From positions 1-64,000 of the forward strand of contig JABILI010000004.1 in NCBI GenBank assembly GCA_018654575.1: a DNA stretch of 64,000 nucleotides, written 5' to 3'. Position 1 is the stretch's first letter; each line of letters begins with the position of its first letter. A model generated the notes under the pieces. It searched no databases. It had not been told where the DNA came from and worked only from the letters and a program-made list of their open reading frames with translations. Source of the DNA: Porticoccaceae bacterium (GTDB taxonomy: Bacteria > Pseudomonadota > Gammaproteobacteria > Pseudomonadales > Porticoccaceae). Of the stretch, positions 53,691 to 62,878 are shown one piece after another. The position numbers and the translations under genes were made by a program.

Positions 53691-53803
53691 AATGTAGCTC
53701 CAACACAAAAATGCGCGGGGAACCTCTTCCCGACTTTGTTAAACGATCGCAAGCGACCAAAGGCGGTTGCGATCGTTGCACGGTTTTTTATTGCTAGATT
53801 CAT

Positions 53804-55132
53804 TTATTCAGTAACAGCGCGATAAGGGGCGCCTGTTCCGTATGGCACATCAATTCCGCCGTAGCGACGCACACGCATATTGCACTGCTCTGCATGACCG
53901 ACAAATCCTTCGAGCATGCATAAACGGCTACCGTATTCTCCAACCAAGGTTGCGGCCTCGTCGGTCATGATTTTTTGGTAGGAATGGGTCTTCAAAAACT
54001 TACCCACCCATAAGCCTCCTGTATAACGTCCGGCTTTTTTAGTGGGCAATGTATGGTTTGTTCCAATCACCTTATCGCCGTTGGAAACGTTAGTCCTTGG
54101 ACCAAGAAAAAGCGCGCCGTAACAGGTCATGTGTTCAAGGAACCAATCATCACGGGTGGTCATGACTTGGACGTGTTCCGATGCCATATCGTTTGCGACG
54201 GTCAACATCTCCTCATAGGTACCACATAAGATCACTTCGCCGTAATCAGCCCAGCTGACGGCCGCAGTGTCTGCCGTGGGTAAAATTTTCAGCAAGCGAT
54301 CAATTTCGCGCAACGTATCATCGGCAAGTTTGCGCGAGTTGGTCAGCAATACCGCGGGGCTGTTGTAACCATGTTCCGCCTGTCCTAATAAGTCTGTGGC
54401 GCAGAGTTCGCCGACGACGGTATCATCGGCTATCACCATTGTCTCAGTAGGGCCGGCGAACAAATCAATTCCAACACGACCAAACAGCTGCCGTTTGGCC
54501 TCAGCGACGAATGCGTTGCCCGGGCCAACAAGCATATGAACGGGCTTAATCGTTTCAGTCCCAATGGCCATTGCGCCAACGGCCTGAATACCGCCCATAA
54601 CGTAGATCTCGTGTGCACCACCAAGATGCATGGCAGCAATAACCGCCGCATTGGGTTTGCCCTTAAACGGCGGCGTGCAGGCTAGAATCCGTGGTACCCC
54701 AGCCACCGTGGCTGTGGCTACGGACATATGGGCGGATGCAACCATCGGAAACTTGCCACCGGGAACATAGCAACCAACGGATTGTACTGGGATATTTTTG
54801 TGACCCAAGATAACGCCCGGCAGGGTTTCTATTTCAATATCTAGCATGCTGTCACGCTGTGCTTGGGCAAAGTTTCGAACCTGCGCTTGGGCAAATTTGA
54901 TGTCGGCCAACTCACGCTCCGACAGCGATGCCATTAAGTCAGAAATCTCTTGCTCTGAAAGCTTAAAAGAGGGTGGCGTATAATTATCGAAGTTCGCAGA
55001 TAGTTCGCGCACCGCGACGTCGCCACGTAATTCAATATCTTTCAGGGTTGCCTCCACAACCGCCTTGGTCTTGGCATCATCTTCTGCACGTTCTGAGTTT
55101 GGTTTTCCGCGTTTAAGATATTGGACAGCCAT
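53804..55132 (-). CDS. HisD-family dehydrogenase, probably not histidinol-specific
   Basis: Histidinol-dehydrogenase-fold enzyme of 442 residues. All HisD zinc and catalytic residues have counterparts: Gln251 and His254 (GQAEH), Glu319-His320 (SEHVQ), Asp353 ([10 protein letters not shown]) and His413 (FVGHAEQ). Histidinol dehydrogenase oxidises an alcohol to an acid in two steps; relatives such as HpsN act on other substrates. No his genes are near, and the gene sits between an SDR and the P450-ferredoxin pair, so oxidation of a primary alcohol made by the P450 is a good inference. Confidence 0.87.
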   Translation of the reverse strand: MAVQYLKRGKPNSERAEDDAKTKAVVEATLKDIELRGDVAVRELSANFDNYTPPSFKLSEQEISDLMASLSERELADIKFAQAQVRNFAQAQRDSMLDIEIETLPGVILGHKNIPVQSVGCYVPGGKFPMVASAHMSVATATVAGVPRILACTPPFKGKPNAAVIAAMHLGGAHEIYVMGGIQAVGAMAIGTETIKPVHMLVGPGNAFVAEAKRQLFGRVGIDLFAGPTETMVIADDTVVGELCATDLLGQAEHGYNSPAVLLTNSRKLADDTLREIDRLLKILPTADTAAVSWADYGEVILCGTYEEMLTVANDMASEHVQVMTTRDDWFLEHMTCYGALFLGPRTNVSNGDKVIGTNHTLPTKKAGRYTGGLWVGKFLKTHSYQKIMTDEAATLVGEYGSRLCMLEGFVGHAEQCNMRVRRYGGIDVPYGTGAPYRAVTE

Positions 55133-55160
55133 GATTTTTGCCTTAATTTAGTGTGTGGCT

Positions 55161-55421
55161 CTATAGTGTTGTTGTTTTTGCTTCCCAGGATGCAAGGGCT
55201 ACTTTAATCTCATCGACACCCTGCATTACCTGGGCTTCAGTAGGTGAAAAATTGTCTTTGAGCATTTTTCTAGCCAACATGTGCTGCCCCGGCCGGTTTA
55301 TGTTTTCAACCGCGCACAGGAGCTTATCCAGGTAGTGATAAACAGCAAAGTTGCCATCAGCCGGATTACCGCTGACCAATCCGCTACACCTGTTTTCAGA
55401 GGGTCTGCCACCAGCTACCAC
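55161..55421 (-). CDS. small unknown protein
   Basis: A frame of 86 residues between ferredoxin and the HisD-like gene, overlapping the ferredoxin end by seven bases. The C-terminal half (MLARKMLKDNFSPTEAQVMQ) looks like a structured helical protein. I do not recognise the family. A later start is possible. Position and lack of shadows on this strand support a real gene, but it could be the tail of a lost larger one. Confidence 0.5.
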   Translation of the reverse strand: MVAGGRPSENRCSGLVSGNPADGNFAVYHYLDKLLCAVENINRPGQHMLARKMLKDNFSPTEAQVMQGVDEIKVALASWEAKTTTL

Positions 55422-55729
55422 GTGACTTTCATGCGGATACCGTCGAGCTCCTGGGAGGCAACGAGCTGACAGCTTAAACGACTGGTTGGTGTCCGCCCGG
55501 ACTCGACCATATCGAGCATCTCATTTTCCATGGCGAAAGGTTGGCCCGCCGCGACGCCGCTAGTCTCGTCAACTTCAACATGGCAGGTTGCACAGGCCAT
55601 GGAGCCACCACATTCGCCGTAAATGGATTCGATGTCATTGGCAATCGCCGCTTCCATCAGATTGACACCTTCTGCTACAGAGGCGTTGTGCTCAGTACCG
55701 TCTGGATACACCCAACAAACGTTGATCAT
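55415..55729 (-). CDS. 2Fe-2S ferredoxin
   Basis: Adrenodoxin/putidaredoxin-type ferredoxin of 104 residues, the usual electron donor to class I P450s. Cluster ligands are Cys40, Cys46, Cys49 (GECGGSMACATCH) and Cys87 (SRLSCQL). It follows the P450 stop by three bases. No ferredoxin reductase gene is seen in the window, so a reductase encoded elsewhere must supply electrons. Confidence 0.95.
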   Translation of the reverse strand: MINVCWVYPDGTEHNASVAEGVNLMEAAIANDIESIYGECGGSMACATCHVEVDETSGVAAGQPFAMENEMLDMVESGRTPTSRLSCQLVASQELDGIRMKVTW

Positions 55730-55732
55730 TAT

Positions 55733-57004
55733 TTATTCTCCTAAGTCTACTTTCAGTTTTACAGGGCCTCGAAAGCCCATGTTGAGCGGCCACTGGATTG
55801 TATCTTCCTCGTCTAGTCGCATGTTCGGATAACGCTGAGTCAACTCTTCGAGCAGAATTTTCATTTCCATGCGAGCCAGTGGCGCGCCCATACAAAAATG
55901 AATGCCGTTGCCAAAGGCCAGATGCTGTCGGGCATTCTTGCGCTCAACATCAAACTTCATCGGGCACTCAAAGGAGTCTTCATCATGATTCGCAGATACC
56001 AGTGACATCAGAATGGCAGACCCTTTGGGAATGGCGACGCCACCGATTTCAACATCGGTAAGAGTCAAGCGACGCCAGGTGATGAACGGGGTCATATAGC
56101 GCAACCCTTCCTCGACGGCATTGGGAATAAGTGCAGGGCTTTTCACCAGCTTTTGCCACTGTTCGCGGTCGCTGAGCAGCGCCCAGAGCAAACTCGCAGA
56201 GCCATTTGAGGTGGTCTCATGACCGGCGGCAAGCACACCGTGAATAAGGCTAGCCACCTCATTCATACTTAATACTTCATCATCCCCATTGCGCGTGCGC
56301 AACAGATGACTGACATAGTCATCGCCATCGAAGCCATTTGCTAAACCCGTCTTTAAACGCGAGTTGGCGACACTTTTACAGAAATCAAAATACTCCACTA
56401 ACCCACGGGCACCATCAATCGAATCCTCTTCTGTGGGCTTTCCCCAGGTCATATTAAAGGTGTTATCTGACCACTTTTTGACTCGGTAAGATTCTTCCTG
56501 TGGCACACCAACTAACAGAAACAACACTTTTGCCGGAAGCTCGTAAGTCACAGCCTCGACCAAATCGACGGCGTTCTTTCCCTCCAGAGTGGCGATCTGC
56601 TGTCGAGTAAGTTCACGGACTTGCGACTCATACTGGGCAAAGCGCTTTGTGTTCAGAAACTGCCCGGAGATATTGCGAATCCGAGTATGCTTGGGTCGGT
56701 CCGTATTTGCCTGGGTTGGCTCACGGGTATAGTGACCATCAACCATGATTTGCTGAACTTCTGATGAAAATGCGTTAATCGGGGATTGCGAATTACTGGC
56801 AGAAAAGCGGTCCGGGTCTCGGAAGATAGCCTGGATATCATTTTTTTTGGTAACAACCCAGCAGCTCAGCTCTTCATTGTAAAAAACCGGCTCACTCTCC
56901 CGAGCTTCTTTCAGGAACTCGAACATTCCATCTTGTTCATAGGGGCGAAAACGCTCGCCTAATTTGCCACTTGAAAAAGGGCAGGATTGCAGGTCTTTAG
57001 TCAT
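55733..57004 (-). CDS. cytochrome P450
   Basis: Soluble bacterial P450 of 423 residues. The haem ligand is Cys371 in FGNGIHFCMGAPLARME, the oxygen-activating helix reads AAGHETTS (259-266), and the ExxR motif is Glu299-Arg302 (EEGLRY). Ferredoxin follows three bases later. AAGAGGAAT precedes the ATG. It should hydroxylate a hydrophobic substrate, consistent with the terpenoid- or steroid-like setting, but the family number and substrate cannot be read. Confidence 0.95.
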   Translation of the reverse strand: MTKDLQSCPFSSGKLGERFRPYEQDGMFEFLKEARESEPVFYNEELSCWVVTKKNDIQAIFRDPDRFSASNSQSPINAFSSEVQQIMVDGHYTREPTQANTDRPKHTRIRNISGQFLNTKRFAQYESQVRELTRQQIATLEGKNAVDLVEAVTYELPAKVLFLLVGVPQEESYRVKKWSDNTFNMTWGKPTEEDSIDGARGLVEYFDFCKSVANSRLKTGLANGFDGDDYVSHLLRTRNGDDEVLSMNEVASLIHGVLAAGHETTSNGSASLLWALLSDREQWQKLVKSPALIPNAVEEGLRYMTPFITWRRLTLTDVEIGGVAIPKGSAILMSLVSANHDEDSFECPMKFDVERKNARQHLAFGNGIHFCMGAPLARMEMKILLEELTQRYPNMRLDEEDTIQWPLNMGFRGPVKLKVDLGE

Positions 57005-57018
57005 TGTTTTTATTCCTC

Positions 57019-57510
57019 TTAAGGTTGACGGTTCTCGGCAAGCAGGGAATTATCGTAATCCATACCGACAATCCACTCTCCGGCGACCAATGATCTCGAT
57101 GTCGAATAGCGGTTTAACTCAGCGATCAGCCCAGCCATATCTTGTGCAGGCCCAACAGGTGGCGACGCGATATTCTCGATCTCTGAGACACGAGTATGAA
57201 ATGCCGCATGGCCGTGTGCATCAATAAAACTCGGTAGCAGTGCAGACTCACCTATATGAACGAGTTCGTCTTCTTCTCCAGTCCAATGACGTTTTTCACC
57301 AACAAAGACGATCGCCCCATCTTTCACGGCGACAAAATCAGTGGGCCTGGCCTGGTCACTAAAGGCAATAATGTTGCTGCCAAAAAAAGCGATGTCAGCC
57401 TTAAGACTTTCTGTCGGCACCGACGCCGGTTCAGGAGTAGAGCTACCACAGCCAACACTAAGGATGATTATTATCAGTAGACTTGTATGCTGTATCTTTG
57501 AACGGTTCAA
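57019..57510 (-). pseudogene. truncated lipoprotein amidohydrolase (YtcJ-like)
   Basis: The likely start is a TTG at 57510 with a perfect AGGAG eight bases upstream (57519-57523), giving LNRSKIQHTSLLIIIILSVG followed by the lipobox cysteine. The mature part has an N-terminal amidohydrolase strand region (VAVKDGAIVFVGE, LLPSFIDAHGHAAFH with the HxH metal motif), then stops at LLAENRQP. Family members are about 550 residues, so the C-terminal two-thirds is missing. It ends 15 bases before the P450 start, and a deletion between them is likely. Confidence 0.75.
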
Positions 57511-57535
57511 AGTCGCTACTCCTGAATTCTGACGG

Positions 57536-58747
57536 TTAATGAATTCTAACGACCATGGCGGCGCCAGCACCAGCGGCGCCGGATATAGCGATGAGTCCAG
57601 TATGCTTTTTTCGGCGCTCCAATTCATCGATCATCATGCCTAGAATATTAACGCCTGTTGCGCCCATTGCATGGCCCATGGCGATGCCGCCGCCATTGAC
57701 GTTGTAACGGTCCAAAGGCACATCAAGTTGCTTAGCAAAATTCATCGCCGTTGCCGCAAATCCCTCATTGAATTCCCACAAGTCTATATCTTCTCCAGCT
57801 ATCCCCGTGCGTTCAAGCACGTCTTTGGCTGCGGCATAGCCTCCCGTCAATCCTTCAATTGCGGCAGCGCTCTTAGCAGAGAAGCCAATAATTTCCGCTC
57901 GTACTGGCAGGCCCAAACTAGCTGCCATTTCACCAGTAGCAAGTAGCGCCAGTGATGCGCCGTCGACCATCCCCGGAGAGTTCCCTGGGTGGTGGTGGTG
58001 AGGGATATGGTCAACCTCTGGGAAGCTTTTACAGAGTAGTTCGTCAGACCCTTGCGCACCTAAAGCCTCAAAAGAAGGGTTGAGTCTAGCCATACTTTCA
58101 ATTGATGAGCCTGGGCGAATTAATTCATCGTCACTTAACAATACGTCCCCAAGTTCATTCTTGACGGGAACTAGAGAGCGCTTGAAGTAACCTTTTTCTG
58201 TAGCCAGTGCCGCTTTGTTGTGGGATGCCGCAGCATAGGCATCCAGCTCTTCTCGTGAGTATCCTTGCTGACCGGCGATAAAATCTGCTGTCACACCGTT
58301 GGGGATAAAGGGCACCTTAGATGAGACATCCGGATCGGTGAATAGAGGGCCTCGGTCCGACAGAATAGGGACTCTAGACATGGATTCTACTCCGCCAACC
58401 ACATAGAGCTCACCTTGGCCTGAAAGCAGTTTGGCTGCAGCCATAGAGCAGGCGGTAACACTGGAAGTACAAAAACTGTTGACTGTCGTCCCTGAACCTC
58501 GCGTTTCCCAGCCGGCGTAGAGCGCGGCGGTGTGTGCTATGTTGCCGCCCTGATCATTCAATTGCCCGACGCAACCTAAGATAACCTCGTCGACTTTGGA
58601 TGGATCAATAGCCGTTCTATTTCTCATCTCATCGAACAGAGTTTTCAATAAATCAACTGGTTTAACCTGATGTAGCGCGCCTTTAGGGCTTCCTTTGCCG
58701 CGCGGAATACGAATAGCTTCGAGTACAAAAACACCCATTGTTGACAC
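57536..58747 (-). CDS. thiolase (acetyl-CoA acyltransferase family)
   Basis: Thiolase of 403 residues. The acyl-accepting Cys93 is in VNSFCTSSVTAC, and the GHAMGATG histidine motif is present near residue 355. The C-terminal catalytic cysteine position (usual C-x-G) is serine here: Ser389 in IAISGAAGAG. It lies 12 bases after the oxygenase gene. Beta-oxidation-like thiolysis of a side chain is likely, if the Ser variant is active; otherwise a condensing or binding role is possible. Confidence 0.87.
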   Translation of the reverse strand: MSTMGVFVLEAIRIPRGKGSPKGALHQVKPVDLLKTLFDEMRNRTAIDPSKVDEVILGCVGQLNDQGGNIAHTAALYAGWETRGSGTTVNSFCTSSVTACSMAAAKLLSGQGELYVVGGVESMSRVPILSDRGPLFTDPDVSSKVPFIPNGVTADFIAGQQGYSREELDAYAAASHNKAALATEKGYFKRSLVPVKNELGDVLLSDDELIRPGSSIESMARLNPSFEALGAQGSDELLCKSFPEVDHIPHHHHPGNSPGMVDGASLALLATGEMAASLGLPVRAEIIGFSAKSAAAIEGLTGGYAAAKDVLERTGIAGEDIDLWEFNEGFAATAMNFAKQLDVPLDRYNVNGGGIAMGHAMGATGVNILGMMIDELERRKKHTGLIAISGAAGAGAAMVVRIH

Positions 58748-58759
58748 TCCTATGAAAAG

Positions 58760-60247
58760 TTAAGGCGCAGTCTTATTGCGCTGATTGCGTTCTTGAGCTT
58801 CGCGGATATCGCTGCCGCGGCCCCAGTATGCATGTGATCCAAAGGGCACCCACTGAGGCAGTTGCACTCGGGCTATCGGGCCTTCTGAGACTTTTTTGGC
58901 ATCCCAGATGTAAACTTCAGTTTCCTTCTTGTCGCCAACGTAGGCGATTAAATAGCCATCGTCTTCGTCTTTTGAATCAGCCCTTGGCGCAAATACAGGC
59001 TGCTGCATAAATTTACCCTCAGGCAGTATATACCTATCGGTTTCCCGCATTTTTTGGTAATCAAACTTTTGAATACCGTTGTGCAAGAAGAAAGGGATCT
59101 CAGGGACTAATGCGTTGTAGGAATAGCGGTTCTTTATACCCAAGTATGCAGAGTTGATTCCGGGAGACTCTGCGCAGCTGTCGTCAATAATGCGCTCGCT
59201 AGCCTCTCCAGTCTTCAAGTTGAATCTATATTCGGTTAGGCGCGGCTGGGTGATATGGTAGGAAAGAAAATAGTTTTGTATCTTTACTCTTGACGTGCCT
59301 GCTGGAACCATGGGTAAGGGGTTGAGCTGTTTGTAGGCATAGGCAATGATACAGTCGTCTTCTTCATAAGCATTCACAGTATGCAAGATGTACGTTGGCT
59401 CACATTCAAACCAGACTACATCAGCGCCTTTACCGTAGCGAGGTATAACGCCGAATCGTGACGCCTTAGTCTGATCAAATAGCAGCTTCTTCTTTTTTTG
59501 TAGCAGTAGTTCAGGATCCCAAAATAGTGGCAAGTCATGGACTATGGTGTGGTTTTCGGTGATCCAGCAGTCGTGGGGTAGGCGAGGGCCGGGAAGCGCA
59601 ATGTCAGTAGCGCAAATCAGTTTATTATTTTTGTCGACAACCCCGTACTGCATATAGGGTTCTTCCTGAAAGCTGTAATTGAAGAACAAAAATTCTCCGG
59701 TACGCTCGTCAACTTTTGAATGGGCAGAAACTCCCTTGACCCAATCGCCACTGAAGTCCTCTGCGCCAATTGTGTGAAAGTCGACAGGATCCAGCCTGTA
59801 AGGCTTACCACAACGAGAAAACATGGTTTTGAATTCGCCATTATGAAGAAGGACATCTGTACCGGAATTATTTTTTAGGCCATCTTCAGCTTGAAACCCA
59901 TCGCGCAAGCCAGGATACAAGCCTTCGCCCGCTTCCTGTTCCTTTAAATAACCCTCAGTCATCACCATACGGTTTCTATAGTCAGCCTGGCCCTGCTTAA
60001 AAGCCACCCCATGGACCATGCCATCTCCATCAAACCAGTGATAGCGACCGCTGATTGAATGTTCAATAGGGTTGTGGGAGTTACGAATATAAACCCCATC
60101 AAGATCCGATGGAATTTGCCCTACTACCTTAAGGTCGATTGCCGTTATTTCCTTGTCGACAGGACCATGATAGCTATCGTGCAGATAGTCGTTTCCCTCT
60201 TCGGTCATTTTCAAAGTCAGCGAGTTGTGAATTATTACACTATCCAT
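58760..60247 (-). CDS. carotenoid-cleavage-oxygenase-family dioxygenase
   Basis: Non-haem iron oxygenase of 495 residues in the RPE65/lignostilbene-dioxygenase family, which splits conjugated or stilbene-type double bonds. The four iron histidines are His176 (SAHSK), His225 (PHDCWIT), His289 (ILHTV) and His472 (GSHAYW). YIRNSHNP and YHWFDGDGMVHG mark the N-terminal blades. Start at ATG 60247, with GAGGA eight bases upstream; an ATG five codons earlier overlaps that site. First gene of the minus arm, so perhaps the first step. Substrate could be an apocarotenoid, stilbene or isoprenoid. Confidence 0.92.
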   Translation of the reverse strand: MDSVIIHNSLTLKMTEEGNDYLHDSYHGPVDKEITAIDLKVVGQIPSDLDGVYIRNSHNPIEHSISGRYHWFDGDGMVHGVAFKQGQADYRNRMVMTEGYLKEQEAGEGLYPGLRDGFQAEDGLKNNSGTDVLLHNGEFKTMFSRCGKPYRLDPVDFHTIGAEDFSGDWVKGVSAHSKVDERTGEFLFFNYSFQEEPYMQYGVVDKNNKLICATDIALPGPRLPHDCWITENHTIVHDLPLFWDPELLLQKKKKLLFDQTKASRFGVIPRYGKGADVVWFECEPTYILHTVNAYEEDDCIIAYAYKQLNPLPMVPAGTSRVKIQNYFLSYHITQPRLTEYRFNLKTGEASERIIDDSCAESPGINSAYLGIKNRYSYNALVPEIPFFLHNGIQKFDYQKMRETDRYILPEGKFMQQPVFAPRADSKDEDDGYLIAYVGDKKETEVYIWDAKKVSEGPIARVQLPQWVPFGSHAYWGRGSDIREAQERNQRNKTAP

Positions 60248-60323
60248 AATGCGGGTCCTCATTAGATGTTAGACTACAGTGGGTTTGACTTGTTGTTCAC
60301 ATGTCTTAGAGCTATGGTAAAGT

Positions 60324-60339
60324 AACTTCATTAATAATA
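60324..60339. promoter_or_regulatory. shared motif upstream of the regulator gene
   Basis: AACTTCATTAATAATA ends 33 bases before the regulator ATG and lies in the divergent gap to the oxygenase. It matches 14 of 16 bases of 61414-61429, which is placed at the same distance from the next gene. Confidence 0.4.
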
Positions 60340-60372
60340 CTAGCTATTCATAAACATACGTAGGGATAGAAA

Positions 60373-61269
60373 ATGACTCCGGCACGCAAAAATATTAGCG
60401 CTTTTGAGATTATGGGAGACTACTGGAGCCTGCTGATCGTTCGGGAGTTAATGTATGGGGCATCCAGTTGGTCGGCCTTCAGCGCAGTGATTTCAATACC
60501 CCCGTCCACTCTGAGTAATCGGCTTGCAAAGCTTGTTGCTGCAGGTTGTGTGGTAAAAAGTGAGCAGCCAAAGCGTGCTAAAGGAACGTATAAGCTGACT
60601 GAGGCGGGTAAGGGGTTGTTTCCAATTCTCATTGTAGCCAGAGAGTGGCAGCTGCGGTGGGACTTGCGTCCTGGAGCCTTTGTTTCTCCCTGGGTGCATG
60701 AATGTGGGGCGCCTTTGCATTGCAAGACCACCTGCATGGCCTGTTACGGGGAGGTTCTATCCCAGGATATTCTCTTTAAAGGAGAGGCCCTTGCGCATGA
60801 GCATGGGGGTACATTGAACCACAGGACGAGCAATAAAATTAATGTCGATCTTCGCACTAGTAACGCAAAAATAGCAAAAATCACAATTTTCTTGGGGGAT
60901 CAGAAGGCCCTGAAAGTTATGGATGCTCTTCTTCGGGGGTATAATCGTTTCGATCACATTCAAAAATGGACAGGATTGCACCCAGCTGTTTTGTCTGCGC
61001 GCCTTCGCAAGCTGCAGCTCCTTGATCTCTGTGTTACCCGTCTGTATCAAGATCTTCCTGATCGGTTTCTGTACATCACAAGTGACGCGGGAAAAGAGCT
61101 GATTGGCTTGATAGTGCAGCTTATGGAGTGGGATGCTGGTGCGAAAGGCGCCGGCTCGGCTCGGGCTCTGTTGCACCATAAGCCCTGCAGTCACGCACTG
61201 AAGGTTGCGCTGATATGTCGCGCCTGCGAAGGCCATATAACCTATGAGAACACTTCAGTTAACCTCTAG
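60373..61269 (+). CDS. double HxlR-type transcriptional regulator with zinc ribbons
   Basis: Protein of 298 residues containing two HxlR-like winged-helix domains in tandem. The first, about 8-95, has MGDYWSLLIVRELMYG and SNRLAKLVAAG; the second, about 175-255, has LKVMDALLRGYNRFDHIQ and SARLRKLQLL. Each is followed by a His/Cys cluster that could bind zinc: His109, Cys111, Cys117, Cys121, Cys124, and His269, Cys272, Cys282, Cys285. HxlR proteins normally have one domain and dimerise; this one may act as a monomer. It lies between the two arms and is the likely pathway regulator. Confidence 0.83.
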   Translation: MTPARKNISAFEIMGDYWSLLIVRELMYGASSWSAFSAVISIPPSTLSNRLAKLVAAGCVVKSEQPKRAKGTYKLTEAGKGLFPILIVAREWQLRWDLRPGAFVSPWVHECGAPLHCKTTCMACYGEVLSQDILFKGEALAHEHGGTLNHRTSNKINVDLRTSNAKIAKITIFLGDQKALKVMDALLRGYNRFDHIQKWTGLHPAVLSARLRKLQLLDLCVTRLYQDLPDRFLYITSDAGKELIGLIVQLMEWDAGAKGAGSARALLHHKPCSHALKVALICRACEGHITYENTSVNL

Positions 61270-61413
61270 GCTCCCACTCTAAGCCCTGAAAAAGCACCTT
61301 CTTCTCTCTTCGCTAGCTGGCCTGCTGGCGGAGTTGGCGCACCTGTCTTTTTGCCGCTTTTAACCCGTTTGGATGAAGCTTCAGTTAACATCTCTCTAAA
61401 ATAATAGTTGACC

Positions 61414-61429
61414 AACTTCACTTATAATA
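61414..61429. promoter_or_regulatory. shared motif upstream of the second MFS gene
   Basis: AACTTCACTTATAATA ends 33 bases before the TTG start of the MFS gene and includes TATAAT. It matches the copy upstream of the regulator gene at 14 of 16 positions. Confidence 0.4.
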
Positions 61430-61462
61430 GTTAAATGTTGAAAAATAAAGGGGTAAATTCGG

Positions 61463-62878
61463 TTGCCAAAAAGCAAAAAAGACAATAATTCTGCAGCTGG
61501 CTATGGTTCTAGTGACGGACAAAGCTCGGCTAATCTAGTGGCCTTTTGGTTGATGCTAGCCTACTGCCTCTCTTTTCTAGATCGTCAATTACTGGTGTTA
61601 ATGATTGAACCAATCCAGCGTGATTTAGGTATCAGCGACACAATGTTCAGTCTGTTACACGGAGCTTCTTTTGCTTTGTTCTACACCATAACGGGACTAT
61701 TTCTTGGCAAGATTGTTGATACTAAGAGCCGTGTCAAAATAATCGCTTTTTCAGTTTTCTTATGGAGTTTGGCTACCGCAGTAAGCGGCATCTCTCGCAG
61801 CTTCTTTCAGTTGTTTTTGGCGCGTATGTTTGTCGGTGTTGGCGAAGCAGGCCTGTCGCCAGCAACCTATTCGCTACTTGGGGATCTATTTGATGCCAAG
61901 AAGCGCTCATTGGCATTTGCTATTTATGGTGCAGGCATCTATCTGGGTACTGGTCTTGCCTTTCTGCTTGGCGGGAAATTGGTAGGCTATCTTTCGGGCC
62001 TACCACCTACGGATCTACCCTTTTTGGGAGAGATATACAGTTGGCAAATAGCATTTTTTGTCTTTGCCGCGCCAGGTATTTTTCTGTCAATACTATTCTA
62101 TTTTTTCGTTGCCGAACCTGTCAGGGGAGGGCAAGAAAACACAGCCAATCTCAGTGCGCCTGCTAAAGAAGCAGCTCCAGTAAGCTTTACGGCGTTCTTA
62201 CGCCACTATCGCGCGAATCTAACACCTTATCTTGGCCATAATCTTGGTTATGGCTTGCACATGATGTTTAGCTACTCATTCCTGGCCTGGACGCCTGCAA
62301 TGCTGATGCGAGTGCATGGCCTAGAGATTGGTGAAGTCGGTCTGTATATCGGCTTATGTCTGCTTATTTGCGGGCCTGGGGGTAGTTTTGCAGGCGCTGC
62401 GCTGTCTAATTACTTTGCTAAACGCGGCGTTTCAGACGCCCAATTGCGGATTAGTGCCATAGGTTCATTGCTACTTGGCCTTTTTGGAGCCTTGTCAGCT
62501 GGCCTAGACGATACCCAGTTGTCAATCGCTGCTGCTGCTGCTGCTATTTTCTTTATGGGGCTGCCTGCAGGACTCAATGGCGCTACTCTACAGACTATTA
62601 CACCGCCCCATTTTAGAGGTCAGGCGGGCGCGTCCTTTATGTTGATTGGTAATATTTTGGGGCTAGGCTGTGGGCCACTTTTGGTCGCTCTATTAACAGA
62701 CTATGTGTTCATGGACCAATCTATGGTTCATTACTCGTTGCAAGTCTTTGCATTGACGACAATGCCGCTATCGGCAATTTTACTTTGGAGGGTGAGGCGC
62801 TACTTCGCCATTGGAAATCCTGCTAATAATGCAGATCTAACTGTCGCAACAATTGATGGCAGTGGGGCGCAGCTATGA
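61463..62878 (+). CDS. MFS transporter, Spinster-like
   Basis: Permease of 471 residues with twelve helices and FLDRQLLVLMIEPIQRDLG in helix 1, paralogous to the MFS protein at 51449-52810. The start is a TTG at 61463 behind AAAGGGG; no ATG gives a full helix 1. Its TGA overlaps the next ATG by ATGA, so it is coupled to the acyl-CoA synthetase. Two related permeases in one cluster suggest two substrates, or import plus export. Confidence 0.88.
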   Translation: MPKSKKDNNSAAGYGSSDGQSSANLVAFWLMLAYCLSFLDRQLLVLMIEPIQRDLGISDTMFSLLHGASFALFYTITGLFLGKIVDTKSRVKIIAFSVFLWSLATAVSGISRSFFQLFLARMFVGVGEAGLSPATYSLLGDLFDAKKRSLAFAIYGAGIYLGTGLAFLLGGKLVGYLSGLPPTDLPFLGEIYSWQIAFFVFAAPGIFLSILFYFFVAEPVRGGQENTANLSAPAKEAAPVSFTAFLRHYRANLTPYLGHNLGYGLHMMFSYSFLAWTPAMLMRVHGLEIGEVGLYIGLCLLICGPGGSFAGAALSNYFAKRGVSDAQLRISAIGSLLLGLFGALSAGLDDTQLSIAAAAAAIFFMGLPAGLNGATLQTITPPHFRGQAGASFMLIGNILGLGCGPLLVALLTDYVFMDQSMVHYSLQVFALTTMPLSAILLWRVRRYFAIGNPANNADLTVATIDGSGAQL

